Notes under the pieces: generated by a model
Seen by the model: only the letters and a program-made list of their open reading frames with translations
Database searches by the model: none
Told to the model about the DNA's origin: nothing
Assembly: GCF_000800255.1 (NCBI RefSeq)
Contig: NZ_CP009747.1
Coordinates: 1,364,001 to 1,428,000, forward strand
Direction: 5' to 3'
DNA: 64,000 nt
Source: Pseudomonas parafulva
GTDB lineage: Bacteria > Pseudomonadota > Gammaproteobacteria > Pseudomonadales > Pseudomonadaceae
In this document: one piece after another, positions 38,101 through 46,109 of the stretch
How positions within the stretch are numbered: the first letter of the stretch is position 1
Layout of the letters: each line of letters starts with the position of its first letter
Translations under genes and position numbers: made by a program

Positions 38101-38862
38101 CCTTCCACGGTCAAGGTGTCGGATGACACGGTGATCGTCGGTCAGCAGACCGAGCAGGGCGAGGCACCCATGGCGGTGGCCATGGACATCGACGTCGAGG
38201 TCGGTCGCGACAAGCTGTCGTTCAGCGGTTTCGGCCTGACCGCCAATCTGCTGGGTCATGTACACATCGGCGACAACCTCGATACCCGCGGCGAGCTGAG
38301 TCTGGCCGACGGTCGCTACCGTGCCTATGGCCAGCGCCTGACCATCCGCCGCGCCCGGCTGCTATTCGCCGGGCCCATCGACCAGCCCTACCTGGACATC
38401 GAAGCGATTCGTCAGGTGAACGAGGTCACTGCCGGTATCCGCCTCAGCGGAAGCGCCGAGCAACCGACCACCACGGTGTTCTCGGAACCGGCCATGAGCC
38501 AGGAGCAGGCGTTGTCCTACCTGGTACTCGGGCGTCCGTTGGGCAATTCCGGGGAAGACAACAACATGCTCGCGGAGGCGGCGTTGGGCCTGGGGCTCGC
38601 CGGCAGTGCCGGCCTCACCGGTGGCCTGGCCTCGCGGCTGGGCATCGATGACTTCCAGCTTGATACCCAAGGCTCGGGCAACAGCACCAGCGTGGTCGCC
38701 AGCGGCAACCTGACCGAGCGCCTGAGCCTGCGCTATGGGGTCGGCGTGTTCGAGCCGGCCAGCACCATCGCCCTGCGCTACAAGCTCAGCAAGAAAGTGT
38801 ACGTGGAAGCCGCCAGTGGATTGGCAAGCTCGCTGGACATCTTCTACAAGCGAGATTTCTAA
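35188..38862 (+). CDS. tamB: Translocation and assembly module inner-membrane protein TamB
   Basis: A 1224-residue AsmA/TamB-family protein. An N-terminal signal anchor (about residues 7-30, LLGLLGLLLLMVLALTLVLG) holds it in the inner membrane; the rest is a long, repetitive, mainly beta structure that spans the periplasm. The C-terminal DUF490/TamB domain is complete, with LSYLVLGRPL and the final LRYKLSKKVYVEAASGL stretch ending in Phe, which docks on TamA. Starts with GTG inside the end of tamA. Besides TAM function, relatives help move phospholipid to the outer membrane. Confidence 0.93.
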   Translation: MRRVIKPLLLGLLGLLLLMVLALTLVLGTQAGSRWVLGWVPGLQVDDFQGTLGGQWQASRLVWTQDASRVELQAPQLHWSPACLLRATLCVQRLQAERIDMAFAPSAEQTDSGPLKLPDLRLPIAIELGEVKVGQLRLDGGDLLGDLQLAAHWTGQGMRIDHLQLQRDDLHLSLQGTVLPEGDWPLDADATLQLPAVDGQAWQLVLNAKGDLLKTLALDGTSSGYLQARIDGELQALAEHVPARLRIRADGFRPSAALPAPLQLNQLQLLATGDLLEGYRLEGTASLPAEQGPIALALNGKVDAKGARLDALDLTASDTQRLRLQATADWEQGVQADATVDWLDFPWLRLYPLPEAPEVTLKRFKAQMAYRDGRYEGEFTGNLEGPAGAFSVASPFAGDLGQVRLPKLELVAGQGRAAGSVGIQFADTLAWDVDLNVSALDPAYWVAELPGALAGPLRSKGELKNERLQLDAELDLKGRLRGQPAQLKANAKGAGDAWTLGTLAIQLGDNRITGSGSLQQRLAGRIDLDLPRLGQLWPRLQGQAKGRLDLAGTLAAPQGSLTLQGQQLAQADNRIQRLDLDARLDNAQRGVVTLKVGAIRLGETALGNLDLSGKGDIRQQALSLALDGPQLKLNLALDGTLAKGDWRGRLASGRVQAGGQDWQLQAPARLQRLANGQIDFASHCWRSGQASLCGDDQRLAPEPRLRYHLKQFPIDSLAPWLPKDFAWQGMLNADINLDIPASGPKGTVRVDASGGTLRVRDSGRWVDFPYQTLRLDSTLAPRQVDTTLVFRGERLGQLNLSTRIDPLGRDKPLSGDFRLSGVDLSIARPFLPMVERLAGQLNGEGRLSGTLLAPQVNGTVQLSGGHVSGAELPVSLEALSLRALIAGEQVQINGDWRSGEAGRGQLTGDMTWGQALAVDLRLQGQQLPVSVEPYAALEVAPDLRIRLAGEKLAVTGKVQVPKGKITVRELPPSTVKVSDDTVIVGQQTEQGEAPMAVAMDIDVEVGRDKLSFSGFGLTANLLGHVHIGDNLDTRGELSLADGRYRAYGQRLTIRRARLLFAGPIDQPYLDIEAIRQVNEVTAGIRLSGSAEQPTTTVFSEPAMSQEQALSYLVLGRPLGNSGEDNNMLAEAALGLGLAGSAGLTGGLASRLGIDDFQLDTQGSGNSTSVVASGNLTERLSLRYGVGVFEPASTIALRYKLSKKVYVEAASGLASSLDIFYKRDF

Positions 38863-38901
38863 GATCGTGGGCCCCAGGCCGGGGCGCCGCGACGTCAGCC
38901 T

Positions 38902-39480
38902 TCAACGTACGGTGGCCGCCTCGATGAATTCGTTGCTGTCCGCCTCAGGGCTGGTCGGTGGACGCGGTTTACGCACCGGCTGAATAAGATTGGTGTATTC
39001 CTCGATCAGTCGATTGATCGCCTCGGGCGGCTCACAGGCGTGAAACTGCATGCGAATCTGCACTTCGTCGGGGTCGCGCCCTTCGCCGCGACGCGCCTGG
39101 GCGCCAACGGTGACCTTGAAGTGCGAGCAGGACGCCGGGTCGCTGGCCTGGCGTACGGCCTCCTGGCGCGCCTGTGCGTCCTTGACGTGGACTGAAAGGT
39201 CCACCTGCATGCGCTCCAGTGCCAGGCCTTTGGGTGAGACCAGCGCGATCAGCGGAATGCGCAGCAGGTGGGCGTCGTCCATGGCCACCTCGACCATCTT
39301 GGCGCGCATCGGTAGGCCGGGTTGTTCCGGGTCGAAGTCGAAGAATTGATCGAACAGCCTCAGGTACTGCTGAGCGATCAGTGTGTTGGTTGCGGCGGCC
39401 GCTTCTTGAAGGCCACGCGTGACGTCGCGAAGATCGCTCGAGGTCATGGGTGATGGCTGGTGACCGTCTGGACTGTCCAC
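38902..39480 (-). CDS. DUF2589-like protein A
   Basis: A 192-residue protein of unknown function. The middle part (VPLIALVSPKGLALERMQVDLSVHVKD equivalent, here RIPLIALV) and the C-terminal region with CEPPEAINRLIEEYTNLI match the pattern of the DUF2589 family and of the neighbouring paralogue. The start is taken as GTG at 39480, because AGGAG lies 8 bases upstream and a stop codon precedes it directly; an internal ATG 33 bases on is possible. It is the last gene of a minus-strand cluster with another DUF2589 gene and a Mor-type activator. A strong hairpin lies between the two DUF2589 genes. Confidence 0.7.
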   Translation of the reverse strand: MDSPDGHQPSPMTSSDLRDVTRGLQEAAAATNTLIAQQYLRLFDQFFDFDPEQPGLPMRAKMVEVAMDDAHLLRIPLIALVSPKGLALERMQVDLSVHVKDAQARQEAVRQASDPASCSHFKVTVGAQARRGEGRDPDEVQIRMQFHACEPPEAINRLIEEYTNLIQPVRKPRPPTSPEADSNEFIEAATVR

Positions 39481-39500
39481 TCATCGGACTCCTGTCAAAG

Positions 39501-39526
39501 CGCCGCAGGTAAAAGTACCTGCGGCG
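39501..39526 (-). other. Strong intercistronic hairpin
   Basis: A perfect 11-bp stem CGCCGCAGGTA/TACCTGCGGCG with a 4-base loop, between the stop of the first DUF2589 gene (39547) and the GTG of the second (39480). On the minus strand it is followed by CTTTGACAGGAG, so it touches the ribosome site of the second gene. It could be an attenuator or an mRNA-stabilising end setting unequal protein levels. Confidence 0.65.
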
Positions 39527-39546
39527 ATCGTTATCACACGCAGCGT

Positions 39547-40215
39547 TCAAGGGGCCTCGGTTTGCGGCGCGCCTTGGTCCGACTGCGGCTTTTGCCCCGG
39601 TGCAGGGGTGACGGACGCATCAGGCAGTTTGTCCGGGTTATCCAGTGTTGCGCCGGGCAGCAGTGACGGCTTGGTAGCCGCATCGGTCAGGTAGTCGATC
39701 ACGCGCATCATCGCTTCGGGGGGGCCCTGGCGGCGGACGCTGGTGCTGAACGCGTACCGGGCGCGCGTGTCGGTCTTACGAGTCTGCTCCGACTTGTGAG
39801 TCACGCTGCCTTTGATATCGAGCTTGAACGGCCCCCAGCCCAGCGAGGCCTCCAGGCTGCCTTGAACATCCTTGCTGGAGCGGTCTTCGGCCATCTGGTT
39901 CACTGTCATCTCGAATTCGATGCGACCTTCTTCGATCGCAATGTTCGGATGCGTGATGGCCGCAAGCAACGGCACGCTCAAGCTCTTCTTGACGGTGCCT
40001 TGGTAGCCGCCATCCTGGCCGACCAAGGTTTCGTCGTAGTCGAACTGGATGGCAACGGCCTTGCCGTCCTTGATGCAGACATTCAGCAGGAAATCGGCGT
40101 ATGACTTGCTCGCTGTGACTTGGGCTTGAATCATCGCCTGTAACGGACCGGCGATCATGCGGTCCATCGGCAAGGCGTTGATGACCGAGCCTATCAGATT
40201 GCTATCGATTGACAT
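39547..40215 (-). CDS. DUF2589-family protein B
   Basis: A 222-residue protein of the uncharacterised DUF2589 family: N-terminal MIAGPLQAMIQAQVTASKSYADFL, then SVPLLAAITHPNIAIEEGRIEFEMTV and a beta-rich middle (DIKGSVTHKSEQTRKTDTRARYAF) ending in RRQGPPEAMMRVIDYLTD. The last 40 residues are Pro-, Gln- and Ala-rich and look disordered. No signal peptide or membrane segment. It lies 35 bases after the Mor-type regulator gene and 66 bases before a second DUF2589 gene, all on one strand. The function is unknown. Confidence 0.8.
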   Translation of the reverse strand: MSIDSNLIGSVINALPMDRMIAGPLQAMIQAQVTASKSYADFLLNVCIKDGKAVAIQFDYDETLVGQDGGYQGTVKKSLSVPLLAAITHPNIAIEEGRIEFEMTVNQMAEDRSSKDVQGSLEASLGWGPFKLDIKGSVTHKSEQTRKTDTRARYAFSTSVRRQGPPEAMMRVIDYLTDAATKPSLLPGATLDNPDKLPDASVTPAPGQKPQSDQGAPQTEAP

Positions 40216-40250
40216 GGGTGGGCGACCTCATGGGTTCAGGGAAACGGGGT

Positions 40251-40631
40251 TCAGTGGGCATGGTTGTCCTGGCGCCGGATGTTGCCGATCTGGCGCAGGC
40301 TCAGCCCGTACTTGTCCGCCAGCAGGCTGCGCGACAGGCCGTTGGCGCTTTCTTTCTGGATCTGCAGATTACGCAGCTGACGCTGGAAGTGATCGGCCTT
40401 GGGGATCTCCAGCGCGATACCGGCATAGCGTTTGATCAGCGCGTCGAGCGCATCGGCCGGCAGCACGTCGGCCAGTCGTGTGCGATCCCGGTGTTTGGGG
40501 ATGTATTTCGGGCGTCCGCCGTAGGCACAGGTCAACCGATAGGCGTTTTCAAGCCCGATGCACTCGATCAGTGATTGCAGCGAGTGGGGCAGTTGGGCGA
40601 CGTCGACGGCGGTCAGGTCTGGCATTTCCAT
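40251..40631 (-). CDS. Mor-type transcription activator family protein
   Basis: A 126-residue DNA-binding protein. The C-terminal helix-turn-helix (ANGLSRSLLADKYGLSLRQIGNIRRQ) and the central IPKHRDRTRLAD region match the Mor/C activator family named after phage Mu Mor, which activates middle or late genes by binding beside weak promoters. It occurs here away from any phage gene. The start at 40631 is chosen because AAGGA lies 8 bases upstream; upstream in-frame ATGs would overlap that site. Being first in the strand order with the two DUF2589 genes, it is likely their activator. Confidence 0.8.
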   Translation of the reverse strand: MEMPDLTAVDVAQLPHSLQSLIECIGLENAYRLTCAYGGRPKYIPKHRDRTRLADVLPADALDALIKRYAGIALEIPKADHFQRQLRNLQIQKESANGLSRSLLADKYGLSLRQIGNIRRQDNHAH

Positions 40632-40862
40632 GTGCATTTTCCTTGGGTCCATTGGGCCCGAGCAGTGGTGTCGTGAGGATTTTCAGTCACCCTCGTCAAC
40701 CATTCCTAGGCGCCAAGCGGCCGGCAGGTTGTAGTTTCAATTGATCGGTACTTGCAGGCATCTGGGTCCGCATGTGTAGGACGTTGCATGCCCTGGGCAC
40801 TACCGGGTCCGGTTTTGCTGGAATGGGGCTCGGCAAAAGGGTCGATGGGGCAGTGCACCCTG

Positions 40863-41321
40863 TTAGTCGCAGGGATAGGCCCTGCGAAGCGTGATCAGCT
40901 TGAGATAGGCATGCGGCAGGCTGGCGCTGCTCACCGGCAGGGCTCGCCAGTCGACGTCCACGCACAAGGCCTCCAGCGCCTGGCCGCCCCGCTGGCCGAC
41001 CACTAGCGGTGCGAACCCGCGGCGGTAGCGCACGTGAGTGTCGGCGAACGGTTCGACCTGGTCTGCCCGCGCCAGCGTCAGGCGTGCCATGGCCGGCAAC
41101 TGCGAAGGACTGACGGTGAAGTGCAGTTGCCCGGGCTGGTTGAGGAAAAAACCGCTGCTGCGTACCCGTTGCCAGAGCATTTGCCATTGGCTTGAACCGC
41201 TGTCGGCTTCCAGGAGCGCGCCCAGTTCGAGCAGGCGTTCGCGAGAAACCAGGGCAGTATCGATGGCATGGGCGGTAGGGTGAACGATCAGCAGGGTGCT
41301 GAGGAGCAGGATGCGCGTCAT
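40863..41321 (-). CDS. Secreted hypothetical protein
   Basis: A 152-residue protein with a clear signal peptide (LLLSTLLIVHPTAHA, cleavage near residue 19) and no recognised domain. The mature part has about 133 residues, two Cys near the C-terminus (ALCVDVDW and the final YPCD) that could form a disulfide, and a stretch FFLNQPGQLHFTVSPSQLPAM. GGAG precedes the ATG. It lies 231 bases upstream of the Mor-type gene on the same strand; whether it belongs to that cluster is open. Confidence 0.7.
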   Translation of the reverse strand: MTRILLLSTLLIVHPTAHAIDTALVSRERLLELGALLEADSGSSQWQMLWQRVRSSGFFLNQPGQLHFTVSPSQLPAMARLTLARADQVEPFADTHVRYRRGFAPLVVGQRGGQALEALCVDVDWRALPVSSASLPHAYLKLITLRRAYPCD

Positions 41322-41474
41322 GGGGGCTCCAAGGCGTGAAAGTAGCCGGGAGTCCATGGTTTCAGGCACGCTGCGCGCAGGTCAGCAGGAAATGTCTCGT
41401 CTGAGGGGGGGCAGATGTATCATAGGCGCGGCTCCCCAGGAGCCTCTTGTCCCAGATGTCCCAAGGAATTGCCG

Positions 41475-41663
41475 ATGACACACATGCAGCGCTTCAAGTA
41501 TTCGATTCTCACCATTGCGGTGATGATGGCGACGTTGTTCGGCCTGAGCCACTTGCAGAAGCAGGGTACGATCAGCGAGCAGACGTTCCAGTACCTGGCC
41601 ATCGGCATCGCCGTGGTGGTGGTGGTGATCAACGGCATCATGCGGCGCAAGGTCAAGACCTGA
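41475..41663 (+). CDS. Small two-helix membrane protein
   Basis: A 62-residue protein with two predicted membrane helices (YSILTIAVMMATLFGLSHL and TFQYLAIGIAVVVVVINGIM) and a basic tail RRKVKT. AAGGA lies 8 bases before the ATG. I do not recognise the family beyond its occurrence as a small Pseudomonas protein. It converges with the Fur-like gene 20 bases away. Confidence 0.7.
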   Translation: MTHMQRFKYSILTIAVMMATLFGLSHLQKQGTISEQTFQYLAIGIAVVVVVINGIMRRKVKT

Positions 41664-41682
41664 GCCCGCTAGCCGGTCGCCT

Positions 41683-42057
41683 TCAGCGTCCGGCGCCTTG
41701 TTCGAGCACCGCACGTGCCTCGGGCTGCAGGCTGTAGCACTTGTCCGCGCCGAGGGTGATCACGCCCTCGCTGCACAGCCGCTTGAGCACTTCGCGCACG
41801 CTGAGAAACGACAGCGGAATATCCAACTGCTCCAGTTGCGCGTGCACGCCACGCACGCCGATGCTGCGCCCATGACGATCGGCCGCATGCAGCGCGTCGA
41901 TGACCTTGAGGCGGATCAGGCTGGTGCGCAGGCCATAGGCGCGCAACAGCTCGCGAATCTGCTCGTTGCCTACGCGCTCCGGTGTATCGGCGCTCGCCTC
42001 AGGTGTCGCGCGTTCCATCGAGCGATGTCGCTGCGGCTGTAGTGGCGGGTTGTACAT
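41683..42057 (-). CDS. Fur-like small DNA-binding protein
   Basis: A 124-residue protein resembling the Fur/Zur winged-helix domain: IRELLRAYGLRTSLIRLKVIDALHAAD, then GVHAQLEQLDIPLSFLSVREVLKRLCSEGVI. The C-terminal metal-binding and dimerisation domain of Fur is almost absent, and the His/Cys metal ligands are not seen. It may bind DNA without metal sensing or be a degenerate paralogue. AGGAG lies 7 bases before the ATG. It is divergent from pvdQ across about 225 bases. Confidence 0.75.
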   Translation of the reverse strand: MYNPPLQPQRHRSMERATPEASADTPERVGNEQIRELLRAYGLRTSLIRLKVIDALHAADRHGRSIGVRGVHAQLEQLDIPLSFLSVREVLKRLCSEGVITLGADKCYSLQPEARAVLEQGAGR

Positions 42058-42222
42058 GCGGATGCTCCTTTTCCTGATGGTCCTGAAATCTTGAATGCCT
42101 GACTACTAAGACGAACCAGCAAAGCAGATCTGCAACGATCCAGATTAAAAAAGATGCCGCAGACCGCATGGCTTTCCGCCACCTTGCCTGCCTTACAAGA
42201 CGCTTCGAATACCTGTACTGCG

Positions 42223-42246
42223 TAAAATTTTCATCCAGCGACTCGT
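42223..42246 (+). promoter_or_regulatory. Candidate iron-starvation (PvdS-type) promoter of pvdQ
   Basis: GTAAAAT at 42222-42228 and CGT at 42244-42246, with 16 bases between TAAAA and CGT, resemble the TAAAT-N16/17-CGT iron-starvation box used by PvdS-like sigma factors. The -35 element has one mismatch. It lies 37 bases before the GTG start of pvdQ. Confidence 0.45.
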
Positions 42247-42282
42247 CTGATCGGGATGATCCCCATTTTTCCTGGAGTGTCC

Positions 42283-44598
42283 GTGATCACACTATCGCGT
42301 CCCTTGTCGTGCCTGGCGGTGGCCTTGGCCCTGAGCAGTACGGCAGTCGTGGCCCTGGCGCGCGAAGGCGCAGGCGAGGCCTCGGCGCAGATCCGCCGTA
42401 CCAGCTTCGGCGTACCGCACATCCTGGCCAATGACGAACGCGGCCTGGGCTACGGTATCGGCTATGCCTACGCCCAGGACAACCTGTGCCTGCTGGCCAA
42501 TGAAGTGCTCACCGTCAATGGTGAGCGCTCGAAGTTCTTCGGTGCCGAAGGCAAGACCGTCGAGCAGCGCGACAATCTCGACAGCGACCTGTTCTTCACC
42601 TGGCTCAATGACGGCGATACGGTGAAGGATTTCCTTCAGGCGCAGTCCGGCGCCATCCGCGATCGTCTGCAAGGTTACGCGGCGGGTTACAACCGAGCGC
42701 TGGCCGAGCGCCGCCAACAGGGCTTGCCAGTGGAATGCGGGACGGGCGAGTGGCTCAGGCCGATCACCGAGCTGGACTTGGTCAAGTTGACCCGCCGCCT
42801 GTTGGCCGAAGGGGGCATCGGTCAGTTCGCCGAAGCCCTGGTGGCAGCGACCCCGCCTTCTGTGTCGCACGTTTCGAGCACGCGCGACTTCGGCTGGGCA
42901 TTGGCGCGCCAGCAGGCCTTCGCCAGCGAGCGGGGCAGCAACGCCATTGCCATCGGTGCCCAGCGCTCGGCCAACGGTCATGGCTTGCTGCTGGCCAACC
43001 CACATTTTCCTTGGGTCGGCGGGCTACGCTTCTACCAGATGCACCTGACCATTCCCGGCCAACTGGACGTCATGGGCGCCGCGCTGCCAGGCTTGCCGGT
43101 GATCAACATTGGCTTCAACCGGGACGTGGCGTGGACCCACACGGTGGACACCTCGAAGCATTTCACCCTCTACCGGCTGCAACTCGACCCCAAGGATGCC
43201 ACCCGTTATCAGGTCGATGGCCAGTCGCTACCCCTGCAGCAGCGCACGCTCAAAGTCCTGGTCAAGCGTGCGGATGGGACGCTCGAACCGGTGCAGCGGC
43301 AGATCCATGTGTCGCGTTTCGGTCCGGTGGTGCAGTGGCCCGGGCGCCTGGACTGGGATGGGCGTCACGCCTATGCCCTGCGCGATGCCAACCTCGACAA
43401 CAAGCGTGTGCTGGAGCAGTGGTACGGCATCAACAAGGCCAGTGGCATCGATGTCCTGAAGACCTCCGTGGCGTCTGTTCAGGGCATTCCCTGGGTCAAT
43501 ACGCTGGCGGTCGACGGCAGCGGCCGAGCGTTGTACTTGAATCAGTCGGTGGTGCCCTATGTCGATCAGGCGCTGCTGGCCCAGTGCAGCGATGCGGCGC
43601 AAGCCGGCCCGCTGGTCGTACTGGACGGTTCGCGTAGCGCGTGCGATTGGAAGATCGACCCGGCCGCTGCCCAGCCGGGCATTTTTCCCGCGCACCTGCA
43701 ACCGAGTCTGGAGCGCGCTGATTTCGTGCAGAATTCCAACGACTCCGCCTGGCAGGTGAACCCGGCCCAGCCATTGACCGGGTTCTCGCCGCTGATCAGT
43801 CGTCAGGACCAGCCGCTGGGTCAGCGCAGCCGATTTGCCCTGGAACGCCTGCAGGGCCGTGGCAAGCTCGATGCGCAGGCGTTGCGTGGCCTGGTTTTCG
43901 ACGATGAGGTGTACCTGGCCACTCAGGAACTGCCTGCGTTACTGCGCTGGTGCGAAGGCGCGCAAGCCGATGTGCAGGCCGTATGCACGAGTCTTCGAGC
44001 GTGGGATGGCAAGGCGAGGGCCGACAGCGGCTTGGGGCTGGTGCATTTCGCCAATATCCTGCAAGCACTGGCCGACCAGCCGCAGGTCTGGCGCGTCGCG
44101 TTCGATCCTGCCGATCCTCAGCACACGCCGCGTGGCCTGGCGGTCGAGCAACTGGCGGTACGCCGGTTGCTGCATGACGCGGCGCTGGCATCGATGACGC
44201 AGGTGCACGAACAAGGGCTGGACAATACGCTGCGTTGGGGGCAGGTGCAGCAGGCGGCGGACGGTACACCGGTGCCGGGCGGGCCACAGGCACTGGGGGT
44301 GTACAACGCCATGGTCAGTGTGCCGATGGGCCCGGGCAAGCGTCTGGTGGTCAGCGGCACCAGTTACCTGCAGGTCGTCAGCTTCACCGATCAGGGGCCG
44401 CAGGCCGAGGGCTTGCTGGTGTTTTCGCAATCGAGCGAGTCGGCGTCAGCGCACGCATTCGATCAGACCCGCGCCTTCGCTGCCGGGCAACTGGCACCGA
44501 TACCGTTCACCGACGCGCAGATAAAGGCTGATCCGCACTACCGGGAATACCGAGTCGGTGAGCGTGATGAGCCTGTGTCGGAGGCGACAACCCGTTAG
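42283..44598 (+). CDS. pvdQ: PvdQ-type acyl-homoserine lactone / pyoverdine precursor acylase
   Basis: A 771-residue periplasmic Ntn-hydrolase. It removes the fatty acyl chain from pyoverdine precursors and cleaves long-chain acyl-homoserine lactones. It has a signal peptide, an alpha chain, a spacer and a beta chain that starts at Ser219 in ERG-SNAIAIG, where self-cleavage creates the catalytic N-terminal Ser. The segment ANPHFPWVGGLRFYQMHL follows as usual. The GTG at 42283 is chosen because GGAG lies 5 bases upstream; an in-frame ATG at 42256 lacks one. The order pvdQ-lpxH-ppiB-glnS-cysS matches P. putida. No pyoverdine synthesis gene is in the window. Confidence 0.92.
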   Translation: MITLSRPLSCLAVALALSSTAVVALAREGAGEASAQIRRTSFGVPHILANDERGLGYGIGYAYAQDNLCLLANEVLTVNGERSKFFGAEGKTVEQRDNLDSDLFFTWLNDGDTVKDFLQAQSGAIRDRLQGYAAGYNRALAERRQQGLPVECGTGEWLRPITELDLVKLTRRLLAEGGIGQFAEALVAATPPSVSHVSSTRDFGWALARQQAFASERGSNAIAIGAQRSANGHGLLLANPHFPWVGGLRFYQMHLTIPGQLDVMGAALPGLPVINIGFNRDVAWTHTVDTSKHFTLYRLQLDPKDATRYQVDGQSLPLQQRTLKVLVKRADGTLEPVQRQIHVSRFGPVVQWPGRLDWDGRHAYALRDANLDNKRVLEQWYGINKASGIDVLKTSVASVQGIPWVNTLAVDGSGRALYLNQSVVPYVDQALLAQCSDAAQAGPLVVLDGSRSACDWKIDPAAAQPGIFPAHLQPSLERADFVQNSNDSAWQVNPAQPLTGFSPLISRQDQPLGQRSRFALERLQGRGKLDAQALRGLVFDDEVYLATQELPALLRWCEGAQADVQAVCTSLRAWDGKARADSGLGLVHFANILQALADQPQVWRVAFDPADPQHTPRGLAVEQLAVRRLLHDAALASMTQVHEQGLDNTLRWGQVQQAADGTPVPGGPQALGVYNAMVSVPMGPGKRLVVSGTSYLQVVSFTDQGPQAEGLLVFSQSSESASAHAFDQTRAFAAGQLAPIPFTDAQIKADPHYREYRVGERDEPVSEATTR

Positions 44599-44609
44599 AC
44601 CCAGCCGAT

Positions 44610-44634
44610 GACCCTGAGCAAGCACCTCAGGGTC
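44610..44634. terminator. Hairpin between convergent pvdQ and lpxH
   Basis: GACCCTGAG-CAAGCAC-CTCAGGGTC, a perfect 9-bp stem in the 44-base gap between the two stop codons. There is no strong T-run on either side, so it is probably a weak bidirectional terminator. Confidence 0.5.
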
Positions 44635-44642
44635 TTCACGAC

Positions 44643-45365
44643 TCAGGTGAACTCGAACGGCGCCAGTTGCATGCCCTGGTCATCGACCTGCAGCGCCCAG
44701 CCGCGGCGATCCCAGTCGCCGAGCACGATGCGCCGGGCAGGCTGCCCGTCGACCAGCAACTTGTGCAGGGCAGGGCGGTGGGTGTGGCCGTGAACCAGGG
44801 TGCGCACGCCATGCTCGGCCATCACGCGAGGGACTTCCTCCGGCGTGACGTCGACGATCTCGGTGTTCTTCATGCGCGTCTGCGTCTGGCTCTCGCTGCG
44901 CAGCTTGCGTGCCAGCTTCTGGCGCAGGGTCAGTGGCAGGTGCCGCAGCAGCCACAGGCTCAGCGGATTGCGCAGGTAGCGGCGCAACTTCATGTAGCCC
45001 ACGTCCCGCGTGCACAGCGTATCGCCATGCATCAGCAGCACCGGTTCGCCGTCAAGCTCGACCACGCTCGGGTCGGCCAGCAATGTGCAGCCGGCCGCGC
45101 GGCAGAAGGCTTGGCCGATGAGAAAGTCGCGGTTGCCGTGCATGAGGTAGATCGCCGTGCCGCTGTTGGCCAGCGTGCGCAGGGCCTGACAGATCGAAAG
45201 CTGGAAGGGCGTCATGGCGTCGTCGCCGATCCAGGCCTCGAAAAAGTCGCCCAGGATGTACAGCGCCTGGGCCTGCCGTGCGCGACCGTCGAGCAGATCG
45301 AGAAACGCCCGGGTAATGTCCGGGCGTTCTTCTTGCAGGTGCAGATCGGAGATCAGCAGGATCAC
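44643..45365 (-). CDS. lpxH: UDP-2,3-diacylglucosamine diphosphatase
   Basis: A 240-residue calcineurin-like phosphoesterase at the inner membrane that cleaves UDP-2,3-diacylglucosamine to lipid X and UMP in lipid A synthesis. The five metallophosphatase motifs are present: [34 protein letters not shown] and [11 protein letters not shown]. It starts inside the ppiB stop region (4-base ATGA overlap), so both are one transcript. Confidence 0.95.
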   Translation of the reverse strand: MILLISDLHLQEERPDITRAFLDLLDGRARQAQALYILGDFFEAWIGDDAMTPFQLSICQALRTLANSGTAIYLMHGNRDFLIGQAFCRAAGCTLLADPSVVELDGEPVLLMHGDTLCTRDVGYMKLRRYLRNPLSLWLLRHLPLTLRQKLARKLRSESQTQTRMKNTEIVDVTPEEVPRVMAEHGVRTLVHGHTHRPALHKLLVDGQPARRIVLGDWDRRGWALQVDDQGMQLAPFEFT

Positions 45366-45862
45366 TCAACGATCTCGGCTTTCTCGATGATCACGTCCTC
45401 GCTCGGGACGTCCTGGTGGCCAGCCTTGGAACCGGTTTTCACGCCTTTGATCGCGTCGACCACTTCGCGGCCCTCGATCACTTCACCGAACACCGCGTAA
45501 CCCCATCCTTGCACGTTCTTGCCGCTGTGGTTGAGGAAGTCGTTGTCGGATACGTTGATGAAGAACTGCGCGGAAGCCGAATGCGGCTCCATGGTGCGGG
45601 CCATGGCGATGCTGTACTTGGTGTTCTTCAGGCCGTTGTCGGCTTCGTTCTGGATCGAAGCACGGGTCGACTTCTGTTTCATGGCCGTGTCGAAACCGCC
45701 GCCCTGGATCATGAAGTTGTTGATCACGCGGTGGAAGACGGTGCCGTCGTAGTGACCGTCCTTGACGTACTGAACGAAGTTTTCCGTGGTCTTCGGTGCT
45801 TTTTCCGCGTTCAGTTGCAGGACGATGTCGCCGTGGTTGGTGGTCAGTTTGACTTGGGTCAT
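45362..45862 (-). CDS. ppiB: Peptidyl-prolyl cis-trans isomerase B (cyclophilin)
   Basis: A 166-residue cytoplasmic cyclophilin that speeds proline isomerisation. Active-site motifs [34 protein letters not shown] and [13 protein letters not shown] are intact; the expected Trp is replaced by Gln-Gly-Trp context typical of bacterial forms. The ATG at 45862 is used; the longer upstream frame is not needed for the fold. It overlaps lpxH by 4 bases and is divergent from glnS. Confidence 0.95.
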   Translation of the reverse strand: MTQVKLTTNHGDIVLQLNAEKAPKTTENFVQYVKDGHYDGTVFHRVINNFMIQGGGFDTAMKQKSTRASIQNEADNGLKNTKYSIAMARTMEPHSASAQFFINVSDNDFLNHSGKNVQGWGYAVFGEVIEGREVVDAIKGVKTGSKAGHQDVPSEDVIIEKAEIVE

Positions 45863-46109
45863 GCTGAAACTCGCTCTTTCAAGGCATTGGGGAATAGGGG
45901 TATGCAGCGTGCTTGCACGAACTGACGCGGCACGAAGCTGTGACGGCACAAGGTGTGCAGGGTTCGATCTGGCCGGCGCCGCGCGGGCATCACGATAAAT
46001 CGCGCCAGTTTGTCCGTGCCCGGCTGTCAGCGGCTTGACTGCTTCGGCTATGATAGGCGTTTTGATTCAATCGGCCTACCCGGACCGGACATCTGCATTC
46101 AAGGATCCT

